Of a stretch of DNA of 64,000 bases, positions 37,590 to 46,096 are shown in pieces (positions within the stretch are counted from its first letter, which is position 1; every line of letters starts with the position of its first letter). Location: the NCBI GenBank assembly GCA_937928735.1, contig CALFVF010000012.1, positions 62,001-126,000 on the forward strand, in the 5' to 3' direction. The position numbers and the translations under genes were made by a program. This DNA is from an uncultured Verrucomicrobiales bacterium. GTDB taxonomy: Bacteria; Verrucomicrobiota; Verrucomicrobiia; Verrucomicrobiales; Akkermansiaceae. The notes below the pieces were generated by a model. The model did not search any database, was not told where the DNA came from, and saw only the letters and a program-made list of their open reading frames with translations.

Positions 37590-38162
37590 ATGATTGTTTC
37601 TCTAGCATTACAGCAGTCCGTAGATTTCTATCAAAAGAAGCACAGAGTCCGCAGTTTCTGCAGGCTCTGTGTCCTCTTTTTGAGTCTTGCGAGTTTATTA
37701 CCCTCAAGTGCGTGGGCGACGAAGGTCTATCAGCAGCCAGATGATTTCCTACGTGAAGTGATGCCCTCTGCCTCACCGAAAGTCTTGACTCTCACCGCAC
37801 CGATCAAATCACGCATCAATGCTCTCAATGGTGGGAATTATCGCCCGAGTCGCATGAGGTACTGGAAAGAAGGCACACGTACTGTGTGGATTCTAGAGGA
37901 AATCGGTAAAACCCTACCCATTACGGTGGGCTATGTCGTTGATAAGGGAAAGATTTCACAGGTGAAGGTACTGATCTACCGTGAGAGCCATGGCTATGAG
38001 GTATCCTATACCTATTTTACGAAGCGCTTCCGCAAGATGTACCTAAAGAAAGGTGAGAAGCTCAATAAACGAGTCTCCAATATTGCCGGGGCAACTCTCT
38101 CTGTACGCGCCATGACAAAAATGGCACGTGTCGCCCTGCTGCTAGACCAGCAAGTTCAGTAA
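37590..38162 (+). CDS. Secreted FMN-binding domain protein
   Basis: The 190-residue product has a signal peptide (hydrophobic core at about 26-40, cleavage near AWA at 43) and a single FMN-binding domain. The flavinylation motif is NIAGAT near the C terminus, with Thr169 as the expected FMN-phosphoester site that ApbE would modify. An ApbE gene lies 1.0 kb downstream, and a PepSY membrane protein lies between. I infer a periplasmic electron carrier; the natural donor is not shown. Confidence 0.85.
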   Translation: MIVSLALQQSVDFYQKKHRVRSFCRLCVLFLSLASLLPSSAWATKVYQQPDDFLREVMPSASPKVLTLTAPIKSRINALNGGNYRPSRMRYWKEGTRTVWILEEIGKTLPITVGYVVDKGKISQVKVLIYRESHGYEVSYTYFTKRFRKMYLKKGEKLNKRVSNIAGATLSVRAMTKMARVALLLDQQVQ

Positions 38163-38281
38163 TGAATCGTGGCGCATAGTAATCTGAGGTTGCCGAAGGA
38201 GTCCTGAGTTGACCTTGAATCTGGGTGAAAAAGAGGCACTCGTGATTTGCTTCGCCCTAAAAAGTAGTTCAAGCTCCCCTC

Positions 38282-39118
38282 GTGCCATTCCCTAAATTTA
38301 GCGATAAATACCTAAAGTTCCGTTCTCCCAAAGTATTTTGGAGAAATTGGCACGGCTTATTAGGGGTATTGATCGCACTACCACTGATTTTTCTCACAGT
38401 GACTGGAGTGCTGCTCAATCACTCAGATGCATTCCAGCTCAGGCAGAAACAAGTGCATTCTCCCTGGGTTCTGGAGAAGTATGGCTTTGAGCAAGGTGAG
38501 ATCAGCACAGCTGCTAGTCTAGTCGGAGGTGGCTATGTGGCGCAGTCAGAAGATGCGATTATTTACCGAGGTGAAGTAGTGGCGACCACTCTTGGCGAGC
38601 TAGTCGGCGGGGCGAAGGTGCAGAACGGCTACTGCCTAGTGACGACCAAGGAAGTGCATTACTTCGGAAGTGATGGGGGACTGATCGAAACTCTAGGCTC
38701 CACCGTACTACCCAGTGGTGAAATTCTTCGAGCAGGTGTCGATCAAGGGAAACTGTTAGTTCTAGAACTAGAGGGAGAAGAAGGCCAAAAGACGCTGAGG
38801 TTTGACCAAGATATGGTGGCTCCTGTGGAGGAGCATGTTACTGATGTCAAGTGGAGTGAAACTAAGGCATTAAGTGCGACAGAGCAGCAACAAGTCTACC
38901 AAGCACTCAGTGGAGAGGGCATTCCCCTAGATCGTGTGATACTCGACCTGCATTCTGGGAATCTATTTGGTGCTGCTGGAAAGTGGACGCTCACTTTCTT
39001 TAGTCTAGTGATTCTTGTCGTGAGTGTTTCAGGCGTCTTTTTATTCGTTAAGAACCGCACTCGCCGCCGTAAAGACTGCCTGAAGGAATGTGCCTCTGTA
39101 TGTCAGGATTTCGAGTAA
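38282..39118 (+). CDS. PepSY-associated membrane protein
   Basis: The 278-residue product starts at GTG 38282. It has a membrane helix at about 25-45 (NWHGLLGVLIALPLIFLTVT) with the conserved WHR/WHG-type His, a large periplasmic region and a second helix at about 235-260, followed by a basic and Cys-containing tail (CLKECASVC). PepSY-type membrane proteins with this architecture are linked to transmembrane electron transfer to flavin or iron. It overlaps the open reading frame of the next gene, although the real ApbE start is probably downstream of its stop. Confidence 0.8.
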   Translation: MPFPKFSDKYLKFRSPKVFWRNWHGLLGVLIALPLIFLTVTGVLLNHSDAFQLRQKQVHSPWVLEKYGFEQGEISTAASLVGGGYVAQSEDAIIYRGEVVATTLGELVGGAKVQNGYCLVTTKEVHYFGSDGGLIETLGSTVLPSGEILRAGVDQGKLLVLELEGEEGQKTLRFDQDMVAPVEEHVTDVKWSETKALSATEQQQVYQALSGEGIPLDRVILDLHSGNLFGAAGKWTLTFFSLVILVVSVSGVFLFVKNRTRRRKDCLKECASVCQDFE

Positions 39119-39150
39119 GAGCAGTGACTAGTTGGAGGGGAGTTTCACTG

Positions 39151-40125
39151 TTGAGAAACTCGCTATGGAAGTTCTTGTTGCGGGCATTATGCGTGCTTGT
39201 GGCAGGTGTATGTCTAGCGGCCTGCCAGTCAGAGAGAGAGCCATGGGTTTATCGCTCACTAGGGATGGACGCTGCCGTGGAGGTGCAGATTGCTGACGCA
39301 CTAACAGAGCGTCAGAAAAAAGAACTTAGCCTCGCACTTTCAGAAGAAATAGAGCGCGTGGAAGCACTCATTAGCCTACAGAAAAAGGACTCGGTATTAA
39401 ATTACTGGAACAGTGAGCGCTCCATCGTGGCTACTGATCCGCAGGCCAAGGAACTGCTCCGTATCATTGAGCGCTGTTTTCTCTTTCATGAGCAGACACA
39501 GGGGCTTTTTGACATCACAGTGCAGCCTCTTTGGCAGTGGTACTGGCAGCAGTCTCAGCTGGAAGAAGAGAATCAGAGCACAGGCATCCCCGAAGACATT
39601 CTGACACGTATCGGTATGGAGCACATCGAGTGCAGTGAGCAGAAGCTATCATTTCGCCATAGTGAGACCCTCGTAACACTCAATGGCATAGGCCAAGGCC
39701 TTGTGACAGACGCACTCTATAGAGTGTTAGAAAACTATGGTATCGAATCTGCCCTGATTGATGCTGGAGAATACCGAGCACTTGGAGAGGCCCCATGGGA
39801 GGTGAAGTTACGCTCTACCCACGAGGATGGCAGTCAGCACCTATGGGGAAGTGTGAGCTTATCTGCTGGGCGAGCTCTCGCCGTGTCTTCAGGAAATGGC
39901 TACATATTCTCTCAGATCAAAGCACGGCCAAAGCACATCATGCACCCGAAGGGAAGCCATAGCTCATCCAGTGAAGCATGGCCAAGAACTCTTGCCGTCC
40001 TCGCAGAGGATGCCACAAGTGCGGATGCCATGGCGACAGCGCTCTGTCTCGCAACAGCGACACAGCGAGAGCAGATCATCACTCAGTTCGACTCTGTGGA
40101 GGTGCTGGTTGATCCTTCGGAGTGA
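39151..40125 (+). CDS. apbE: FAD:protein FMN transferase (ApbE), lipoprotein
   Basis: I chose TTG 39151: GGAGGGGAG at 39133-39141 is a strong ribosome-binding site 9 bp upstream, and the product then has a compact signal peptide with the lipobox CLAAC (Cys25). The longer frame from ATG 39088 would overlap the PepSY gene by 31 bp. The 324-residue protein has the ApbE core with NGIGQGLVTDAL and ALIDAGEYRALG, and the C-terminal AEDATSADAMATAL metal/FAD region. It attaches FMN to Ser/Thr of FMN-binding proteins, here probably the protein at 37590. Confidence 0.92.
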   Translation: MRNSLWKFLLRALCVLVAGVCLAACQSEREPWVYRSLGMDAAVEVQIADALTERQKKELSLALSEEIERVEALISLQKKDSVLNYWNSERSIVATDPQAKELLRIIERCFLFHEQTQGLFDITVQPLWQWYWQQSQLEEENQSTGIPEDILTRIGMEHIECSEQKLSFRHSETLVTLNGIGQGLVTDALYRVLENYGIESALIDAGEYRALGEAPWEVKLRSTHEDGSQHLWGSVSLSAGRALAVSSGNGYIFSQIKARPKHIMHPKGSHSSSSEAWPRTLAVLAEDATSADAMATALCLATATQREQIITQFDSVEVLVDPSE

Positions 40126-40154
40126 CCTTCAGAGTGATGAGGGTTTAACCCAGA

Positions 40155-41873
40155 TTAGTTCTCTTGAGTGGAGTCACCCTGCCACTGTTCCTCAATATCT
40201 GCTGAGTAAGAGCGCATCACAGCGCGAATCATAGCGCGGCCAGACTGTTCCTCATCATTGAGAATATGGTGAAAACCCGCTGCCTTTAAACTACCGATTC
40301 CCTCGACAAACTTAGAGCGCGCGTAGAGTCGTATTTCGGGATTCAGCGTCTGTGCGACATGCGCTGTCGCGAGAGCTGTCTGATTATCTGGGAAAGTAAT
40401 CGCGAGACCTCGTGCGCGCTCGAGATTAACAAGTTGCATGGCCTCGATAGTTTGTGAATCCGCAAAGAGACAAGCCACTCCTTGTGAGTGTAGTTCGGTC
40501 ACAGTCTTTGGGTTGAGCTCAAGAATGACTGTGGAAATATTCGCTTTGAGAAGGTTCTGGTGGAGGTTTCTCCCCACAGGGCCATAGCCACAGATGACGA
40601 TATGGTCTTCTAAATTAGAGATATCCTCGATGATAGTGAGACTCTCAGCACAGTAGGCGGGTGCGATATTGAGGCGCTGCTTAAGCTTTGCGCTCAGAGC
40701 TTGTGCGCGCTTCATGAGAGTCGGAACAAGCGCCATCGTGATAGCTGTTGACGCTAAGATGATCTGCTCCCAAATTGGCGTGAGAACGGAGAAATCAGAT
40801 AGTCGATTCAGCAGCACAATAGAAAACTCCCCAGTGCTTGCGAGAGCTGCTGCTGTAGTGAGCCAGGCGACACCACAGAGCCCAGAGAGCCGTGCCGCTA
40901 GCGCGACAATGCTGCCTTTAATGATCAATATAGTCAGAGAACACAGGCCGATAGTGAGCCAGTGCTCGGTGAGGAGATCTGTATCGATCAAGAGGCCGAC
41001 AGAGACAAAGAAGATGGTTAAAAAGACATCTTTAAAGGGTAAAATATCCGAGAGAACTCGGTGCGAATAAATCGACTCACTCACCACAAGTCCCGCCGCA
41101 AAGGCACCGAGAGCAGGGCTGAGATTCAGCAAACTACTCACCATGGCAACGGCAGCACAGAGACCCACGACAGTCACTGTAAATAGCTCCCTCGAGCGTG
41201 TCTGGGCGACAGCATCCAGCATCTGTGGGAGGCCAAATCGACTAAAAGCCACCACAGCCATAGTGAAGCCAAGTCCCTTACCAAGAGCCTCCATAATACT
41301 TCTCGTGCTATCGCCTTCTTGACTCAATAGTGCAGGGATAAGCACCATAAATAAAATAGCCGCTAGATCCTGGAAGATCGCAATACCCAGAGTCACTCGT
41401 GCCTGAGGGCTCTCTGGCTGGCCAAGATCCTGAAAGCTCTTAAGAGAGACAGCCGTGGAGCTCAAAGAGAATGCAAAGCCCAGAGCCAGCGCATGGGAGA
41501 AAGATAGACCAAGCACGAACATGCCTAACAGAAGTGCTGCGAGTATAGAGAGTGAGACTTGAATGCCACCGCCTAGGAGAGCTGCGCGCCTGAGGGACTT
41601 GAGCTCACGAATCGAAAACTCAATTCCCAGAGTAAAGAGTAGTAGAATCACTCCTGTGTCAGAGAGTGACTGGATGAGAGCTGTATCGCCAACACCTGCT
41701 TTATCCAGAAAGCCGCCACTAGAAAGAGCGACTCCACATAGGAAATAGCCCACTAAGAGTGACTGGCGAAACTTCGCTAGTACTAGAGACACGACGACCA
41801 CAGCACTTAAAACAAGCGCTAGTAGGGCAAAGAATGGAGGAATAGAGTCTCCAGCTGCTAGAAATAGCATCAC
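40155..41873 (-). CDS. Kef-type monovalent cation/proton antiporter with RCK domain
   Basis: The 572-residue product combines a CPA2 sodium/proton exchanger domain of about twelve membrane helices (residues 1-385) with a C-terminal TrkA-N Rossmann domain starting VICGYGPVGRN and the acidic NAD-binding end LELNPKTVTE. It exports K+ or Na+ in exchange for protons in the inner membrane, under nucleotide control. KefB/KefC and YbaL are the closest types. No ancillary KefF/G gene is adjacent. Confidence 0.92.
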   Translation of the reverse strand: MMLFLAAGDSIPPFFALLALVLSAVVVVSLVLAKFRQSLLVGYFLCGVALSSGGFLDKAGVGDTALIQSLSDTGVILLLFTLGIEFSIRELKSLRRAALLGGGIQVSLSILAALLLGMFVLGLSFSHALALGFAFSLSSTAVSLKSFQDLGQPESPQARVTLGIAIFQDLAAILFMVLIPALLSQEGDSTRSIMEALGKGLGFTMAVVAFSRFGLPQMLDAVAQTRSRELFTVTVVGLCAAVAMVSSLLNLSPALGAFAAGLVVSESIYSHRVLSDILPFKDVFLTIFFVSVGLLIDTDLLTEHWLTIGLCSLTILIIKGSIVALAARLSGLCGVAWLTTAAALASTGEFSIVLLNRLSDFSVLTPIWEQIILASTAITMALVPTLMKRAQALSAKLKQRLNIAPAYCAESLTIIEDISNLEDHIVICGYGPVGRNLHQNLLKANISTVILELNPKTVTELHSQGVACLFADSQTIEAMQLVNLERARGLAITFPDNQTALATAHVAQTLNPEIRLYARSKFVEGIGSLKAAGFHHILNDEEQSGRAMIRAVMRSYSADIEEQWQGDSTQEN

Positions 41874-41947
41874 AGGTGGAGATTAGGAATTGACCCAGTG
41901 ATATCAACTCCTAAATACCGTGCTCTCGGAGGAAATATTTGGACAGG

Positions 41948-42517
41948 TTAGCTCTTGGGCTCTGTTTTCGGCGTGAAATTCATGCCGACTTTTTTGGGAA
42001 ATAAGTAGCAGATAGCGTAAACAAGAGGGTAGGAAATAGCCGATAAGAATACAGCAGAGGCGACGACTCCCAAGATCAGGGCTCCGGTGTGAAAGTCCTC
42101 AGGGATGCGAAGATACTCCCTGGTCGTTGCCACGAGCTGGAAGCGGTCGAGAAAATCACAGAAATTATGTTCGATATGGAAGATATCCTCGATCCATTCA
42201 CCAAAACTCTCTTGAAGGATGAGAATAGGTAGAATAGTAAAAGGATTGGACATCCAGCAGGCAAAAAGGGTGAAGGGGATATTTCCACGAACTTTCGCGG
42301 AGAGAGCACACGCCAGTAGCATCTGCCCGGGCAGAGGAATCATGGAGAAGAACATACCAATACTCAGTCCCTTGGCGACAGATTCCTTACATGGTCGCCA
42401 GAGTTCTCTAGAGAAGAGAGGGCGGATGAGGTTCTGTAGCCAGCCGATTTTGCGCAAGCGTTTGTTGCGCAGTGAGCGGTATGACTGGCGGACAAGTTTG
42501 AGGTAGCGTTTCTTCAT
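41948..42517 (-). CDS. DUF2062 membrane protein
   Basis: The 189-residue product has a basic N terminus, the DUF2062 signature with KGLSIGMFFSMIPLPGQMLL at about 45-65 and CWMSNPFTILPIL, and three membrane helices. DUF2062 proteins are small inner-membrane proteins sometimes fused to glycosyltransferases; their function is not established. It lies 14 bp after the NifU-like gene on the same strand. Confidence 0.87.
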   Translation of the reverse strand: MKKRYLKLVRQSYRSLRNKRLRKIGWLQNLIRPLFSRELWRPCKESVAKGLSIGMFFSMIPLPGQMLLACALSAKVRGNIPFTLFACWMSNPFTILPILILQESFGEWIEDIFHIEHNFCDFLDRFQLVATTREYLRIPEDFHTGALILGVVASAVFLSAISYPLVYAICYLFPKKVGMNFTPKTEPKS

Positions 42518-42531
42518 GCCAGCCGCCGGAG

Positions 42532-43032
42532 CTAATCGTTGTCTATCGGGACAATGCGGATGTTACCCTTAGTTTGATTCGAGATGGACTCAATCAATGT
42601 CGGGGAAGCTGCTGAGGATGTAGGTGTAGTGTCTGAAGATTGCGTAGAGGCGTTTGTGTTAGAGTCTCCCTCAAGAGCATTCTTGAGAGCGCCTTGGACG
42701 AGCTCACCGCAGTGAATCTTCATGGGAGGGAGCTCGCCGAGTTCTCCACTGAGAGCTTGAGCGTCGAGCTTAGCGGCCTCCTGAGCTGTTTTCCCCTTGA
42801 GTAACTCTGTGGCCATAGAGGCGACAGCGATGGCTGTCTGGCAGCCAAAACTCTGGAATGTAGCGCGGTCGATGACTTTTTTTCCATCCTTTTCGGTGAA
42901 TTTGAGCCACATACGCAGCATGTCTCCACAGTCAGGGGAGCCGACAGTGCCGACGCTATCAGCATCAGTCATTTCTCCTTGGTTCTGAGGGTTAGAGAGA
43001 GCTTGGCGCACGTTGTTTTCAAAATCACTCAT
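42532..43032 (-). CDS. IscU/NifU-like iron-sulfur scaffold protein
   Basis: From ATG 43032 the product is 166 residues; the upstream extension to 43137 is not family-like. The three scaffold cysteines are present in SPDCGDMLRMWL, FGCQTAIAVAS and KIHCGELVQGAL, so it is a NifU N-terminal/IscU domain that can assemble Fe-S clusters. Residues about 120-150 form a Ser/Thr-rich linker, and the C-terminal SNQTKGNIRIVPIDND is short. No IscS or other isc gene is adjacent. Confidence 0.88.
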   Translation of the reverse strand: MSDFENNVRQALSNPQNQGEMTDADSVGTVGSPDCGDMLRMWLKFTEKDGKKVIDRATFQSFGCQTAIAVASMATELLKGKTAQEAAKLDAQALSGELGELPPMKIHCGELVQGALKNALEGDSNTNASTQSSDTTPTSSAASPTLIESISNQTKGNIRIVPIDND

Positions 43033-43145
43033 TAGCTGTCGAAGTCTCTTCTCGGATAGAGGAACTTGCAAGGTTGATTTCTCTAAAAACAAGGGAATTG
43101 CTGGCTTGTCAAAACAAGAGATTCTCCAGAGACTCACATCACACT

Positions 43146-43904
43146 ATGCCTCACCATCCAACTAGTGATCCACAGTCTAGCGAAAGCCCAGAAAGTGCTA
43201 GCAGCACTCGTAGTGCTCGTAGCGCCAAGAGTCGCCGTTCACGTGAGGTTCGTAGTAGTAGCCTTCACGAGATAGGAGGAAGGTGTATCGGCTGGATGAT
43301 GCAGCTCATCGGCATGACGCTGAATCTTGAGTTTAAGCAGAGAGAGCAGTTAGCGCAGTATTTAGAAACAACACCTGTCGTCTACGCACTCTGGCACAAT
43401 CGTCTATTTGTACTACCCTATGCGTGGAAGAAATTCTTCCCAGAGCGCACGATGGTGGCACTCGCCAGTGCGAGTAAAGATGGGGCCGTGGTAGAAGCTG
43501 CTGTGAAAAATTTTAATATCGATATTGCTCGTGGAAGTAGCTCGCGGCGCGGAGTGGCAGGACTTGTGGCCCTAAAAAAAGCGGCGCAGTCCGGTCTCGA
43601 TGTCGCGATCACCCCAGATGGTCCACGTGGCCCCCTCTACACCGTGCAGCCAGGTATTGTGAAACTCGCACAGAGCACAAAGCACCCCATTGTCGTCGTG
43701 CATGTCCAGTACCATGGAGTCTGGACGATTGGTTCGTGGGATAAGTTCTGCATTCCACGACCATTCTCCACTGTAGAACTCTCGATTGAAATCTGCCCAG
43801 TTCCCGAAAAACTCGATGACGAAGAGTTCACTCAGAGGAGGGATGATTTAGAAACGATGATGAGAACGGTAAGTGACAACGATGGCATCTCGTCAAAGAT
43901 CTAG
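43146..43904 (+). CDS. DUF374-family lysophospholipid acyltransferase
   Basis: From ATG 43146 the product is 252 residues. A TTG at 43074 would add 24 residues and is less likely. The catalytic LWHNRLF (H-x4-D-like acyltransferase motif of this family) is at about residue 83, and the ITPDGPRGPLYTVQPGI block is diagnostic for DUF374/LPLAT enzymes. These acylate lipid A precursors or lysophospholipids at the inner membrane. The N terminus is rich in Arg-Ser dipeptides (about residues 20-42), unusual for the family. It is divergent from the scaffold gene. Confidence 0.9.
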   Translation: MPHHPTSDPQSSESPESASSTRSARSAKSRRSREVRSSSLHEIGGRCIGWMMQLIGMTLNLEFKQREQLAQYLETTPVVYALWHNRLFVLPYAWKKFFPERTMVALASASKDGAVVEAAVKNFNIDIARGSSSRRGVAGLVALKKAAQSGLDVAITPDGPRGPLYTVQPGIVKLAQSTKHPIVVVHVQYHGVWTIGSWDKFCIPRPFSTVELSIEICPVPEKLDDEEFTQRRDDLETMMRTVSDNDGISSKI

Positions 43905-43927
43905 CGAATTCGACTAGTTCGTTTTTT
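43904..43927 (+). terminator. Terminator after the acyltransferase gene
   Basis: GCGAAT (43904-43909) pairs with GTTCGT (43917-43922) with two G-U pairs, followed by a T run to 43927. The hairpin starts on the last base of the stop codon. Confidence 0.5.
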
Positions 43928-44018
43928 GAGTTGGTATTACACGGCAGAAGAGGGCAAAGAAAAAGAAAGTCACAAGAGAGCGAGAATATAGGAAAACCAT
44001 AGCGAAACCAAGAAGACG

Positions 44019-44888
44019 ATGATTAAGATAGATGGAAAACAAGTAGCAGCAAAAGTACTCGAAGAGGCGAAAACCGCAATTTCTGAACTAAAAGCACAAG
44101 GCCTGACACCGGGACTCGCCGTCGTGCTCATCGGAGAAGACCCCGCCTCAAAGGTCTATGTGAACTCCAAGGTCAAAAAGTGCGCTGAACTTGGCCTCCA
44201 TTCTGAAAAAATCGTACTCCCTAGTGATGCCTCTCAGCAAGATGTGCTCGATGTGGTGAAGCGCTTGAATGAAGACGCCCAGATTCATGGTATTCTCGTC
44301 CAGTCACCACCACCACCCCAGATTGATGAAGACGCTATTGTTAGAGCGATTGATCCACGAAAAGATGTGGATGGCTTTCACCCAGAAAATGTCGCCAAAT
44401 TAGCCCTCGAAGACCCCACAGGTTACGTGCCATGCACACCAGCGGGCTGCATGCGCCTGCTCAAGGACACAGGCATAGAGACCTCAGGGGCAGAAGCTGT
44501 CGTGATAGGGCGAAGCATGATTGTTGGCAAACCCATGGCACTACTACTCATGGGCAAAGAAGGAAATGCGACAGTCACTGTGGCACATTCGAGGACAAAA
44601 GATCTCGCTGAGGTCTGCCGCCGGGCTGACATCATCATTGCAGCCATTGGGAAAGCAGAGTTTGTCACCGCAGATATGGTGAAAGAAGGAGCTGTAGTGA
44701 TTGACGTGGGAATTAATCGCGTGGAGGACTCCTCTAGAGAAAAGGGGTATCGCCTAGCTGGCGATGTGGCCTACGAGGAAGTCGCTGCAAAGTGTAGTGC
44801 CATTACACCAGTTCCTGGTGGAGTCGGCCCTATGACAATTGCGATGCTGATCCAGAATACCGTGAAAGCGGCGAAGCAGAGTATTTAA
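44019..44888 (+). CDS. folD: Bifunctional methylenetetrahydrofolate dehydrogenase/cyclohydrolase
   Basis: The 289-residue product is FolD, which interconverts 5,10-methylene-, methenyl- and 10-formyl-tetrahydrofolate. It has the catalytic YVNSKVKKC segment at about 52-60 with the active-site Lys, the ILVQSPPPP block, the NADP-binding [14 protein letters not shown] and the C-terminal [14 protein letters not shown] signature. It is monocistronic. It supports purine synthesis, for which purEK and guaBA are also in the window, but it is not clustered with them. Confidence 0.98.
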   Translation: MIKIDGKQVAAKVLEEAKTAISELKAQGLTPGLAVVLIGEDPASKVYVNSKVKKCAELGLHSEKIVLPSDASQQDVLDVVKRLNEDAQIHGILVQSPPPPQIDEDAIVRAIDPRKDVDGFHPENVAKLALEDPTGYVPCTPAGCMRLLKDTGIETSGAEAVVIGRSMIVGKPMALLLMGKEGNATVTVAHSRTKDLAEVCRRADIIIAAIGKAEFVTADMVKEGAVVIDVGINRVEDSSREKGYRLAGDVAYEEVAAKCSAITPVPGGVGPMTIAMLIQNTVKAAKQSI

Positions 44889-44907
44889 GCGCAGGTACTT
44901 AAAATAC
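44881..44907 (+). terminator. Hairpin overlapping the folD stop codon
   Basis: GTATTTAAG (44881-44889) pairs with CTTAAAATAC (44898-44907) with one bulged base and an 8-nt loop. The left arm contains the stop codon. No U tract follows. Confidence 0.4.
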
Positions 44908-44996
44908 AGAGTGTTTAGCGACACAGAGAGGAGACATAGAGCGGAAATATAGATTTCTATTTGTTGCTCTTGATTGTTGTTTCTATCAGACGGTGA

Positions 44997-45488
44997 CTAG
45001 CCTTGGTTCTGTAGATCAATGGCATGAATTTTCCAGTTTCCTTCCACTTTTTGGAAAGAAAAGGTACTGCGGAGATTCATTTTATGATCAGGCTCATGTT
45101 TGACTTTCGTATCGATACGAAGTGTTGTGGACAGCTGCGCGCTATTATCTGAAATTGAATTTACCTCAATTGAATCGTACTGGATAGAGACATATTTAGC
45201 CTGAGTGACCAGATAGCCGTGGCCTGAGCGCATCTCATCGGCTGAGAGCTCGCGGTTGATCCTCTGGATAGGTGCAGAGATATTCACAGTATCCGCTAAG
45301 TGAGAGTAGAATGTGTCTGTCTGGAATGTGCGCAGCATCGGCCCTTTATTGGCATCGAATGTCATGGAAGTTAAAAATGATTTGAGCTGGCGCTTGAGGA
45401 CATTTTGCGCAGAGAAATGCCAGTTAAGAAACAGACCAGTAAGAAGCAGAAGTGCCGCAGCAGAGAGGAGAATGAGTTTACGAGACAT
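44997..45488 (-). CDS. Membrane-anchored or secreted small protein, NTF2-like pattern
   Basis: From ATG 45488 the product is 163 residues. It starts MSRK and has one hydrophobic helix at about 5-22 that could be a signal anchor. The remainder alternates helix then four to five beta strands, ending FQKVEGNWKIHAIDLQNQG, a pattern common in NTF2-like domains. I do not recognise a family with confidence. The gene stands between convergent folD and the DUF1508 gene. Confidence 0.6.
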   Translation of the reverse strand: MSRKLILLSAAALLLLTGLFLNWHFSAQNVLKRQLKSFLTSMTFDANKGPMLRTFQTDTFYSHLADTVNISAPIQRINRELSADEMRSGHGYLVTQAKYVSIQYDSIEVNSISDNSAQLSTTLRIDTKVKHEPDHKMNLRSTFSFQKVEGNWKIHAIDLQNQG

Positions 45489-45557
45489 AGTGATAATACA
45501 TAGATGGTATACCAACTTACCATTCTATCGAGTCGAATGATGAAGTATTTTGATCAT

Positions 45558-45593
45558 AAAAAAAGCTCCCTTCGAGAGAGGTCGAGAGGAGCT
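45558..45593 (-). terminator. Rho-independent terminator of the DUF1508 gene
   Basis: On the minus strand AGCTCC pairs with GGAGCT (45588-45593 with 45564-45569) around an 18-nt loop that itself contains a small stem, followed by seven T. It lies 39 bp after the stop. Confidence 0.8.
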
Positions 45594-45632
45594 GAAAGTT
45601 ATTTAGAGAAATGAGCTATGGGGGCTCTCAAG

Positions 45633-45959
45633 TTAGGTGAGGTCTTTGATCTTGTCTGTGGTGCAGTTTTTACCGACAGAGGCGATGCCATTTTTGAGAC
45701 CAGACTCAGATTTATACATCTGGCTCTGGCCGATGATTTGGCCATTGCCTGCCTTAAGCACAAAGTAGTGGCGACCGTCTTTGGCCTCTTTAATCTCAAA
45801 CTTGGACTCATCAGTACCATTGGTCTTTACAGAATCGACGCCATTTTCACAGCCACCTTTATCCTTGTAGCCTTGGCCTGTGAGGATGATTTCTCCGTTA
45901 CCAGCTTTGAGACGAAAATGGAATTTTTTGGTGCTTTCGCTTTGATAGATTTCAAACAT
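45633..45959 (-). CDS. DUF1508 (YegP-like) two-repeat protein
   Basis: From ATG 45959 the product is 108 residues and consists of two tandem DUF1508 repeats: FHFRLKAGNGEIILTGQGY in the first and HYFVLKAGNGQIIGQSQMY in the second, each followed by a conserved GxxNGxxSV element. The fold is a small beta-rich repeat; YegP-type proteins are stable cytoplasmic proteins of unknown function. It has its own strong terminator. Confidence 0.92.
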   Translation of the reverse strand: MFEIYQSESTKKFHFRLKAGNGEIILTGQGYKDKGGCENGVDSVKTNGTDESKFEIKEAKDGRHYFVLKAGNGQIIGQSQMYKSESGLKNGIASVGKNCTTDKIKDLT

Positions 45960-46096
45960 TGTAGAGTATGGGTTGTGTATCAATTAGTGTATAGATTTAG
46001 GCAATCTACAAGTACTACAGATAGTGGGTGGGTTAGAAATAGTCACTCTAAAACCTAAAAATATTTTGGAGCTTGGATTCAAACCGGAAGTACCCT

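Noticed and set aside
39088-39150. Possible 31-bp overlap or fusion between the PepSY gene and apbE
   Set aside because: A strong ribosome-binding site before TTG 39151 and the signal peptide that begins there indicate a normal downstream start.
45618-46058. Plus-strand frame of 146 codons over the DUF1508 gene
   Set aside because: It is antisense to two clear DUF1508 repeats and has no recognisable features of its own.
46074-46090. Possible T-arm GGATTCAAACC near the 3' end of the sugar dehydrogenase gene
   Set aside because: No complementary 5-bp T stem and no other tRNA arms nearby.
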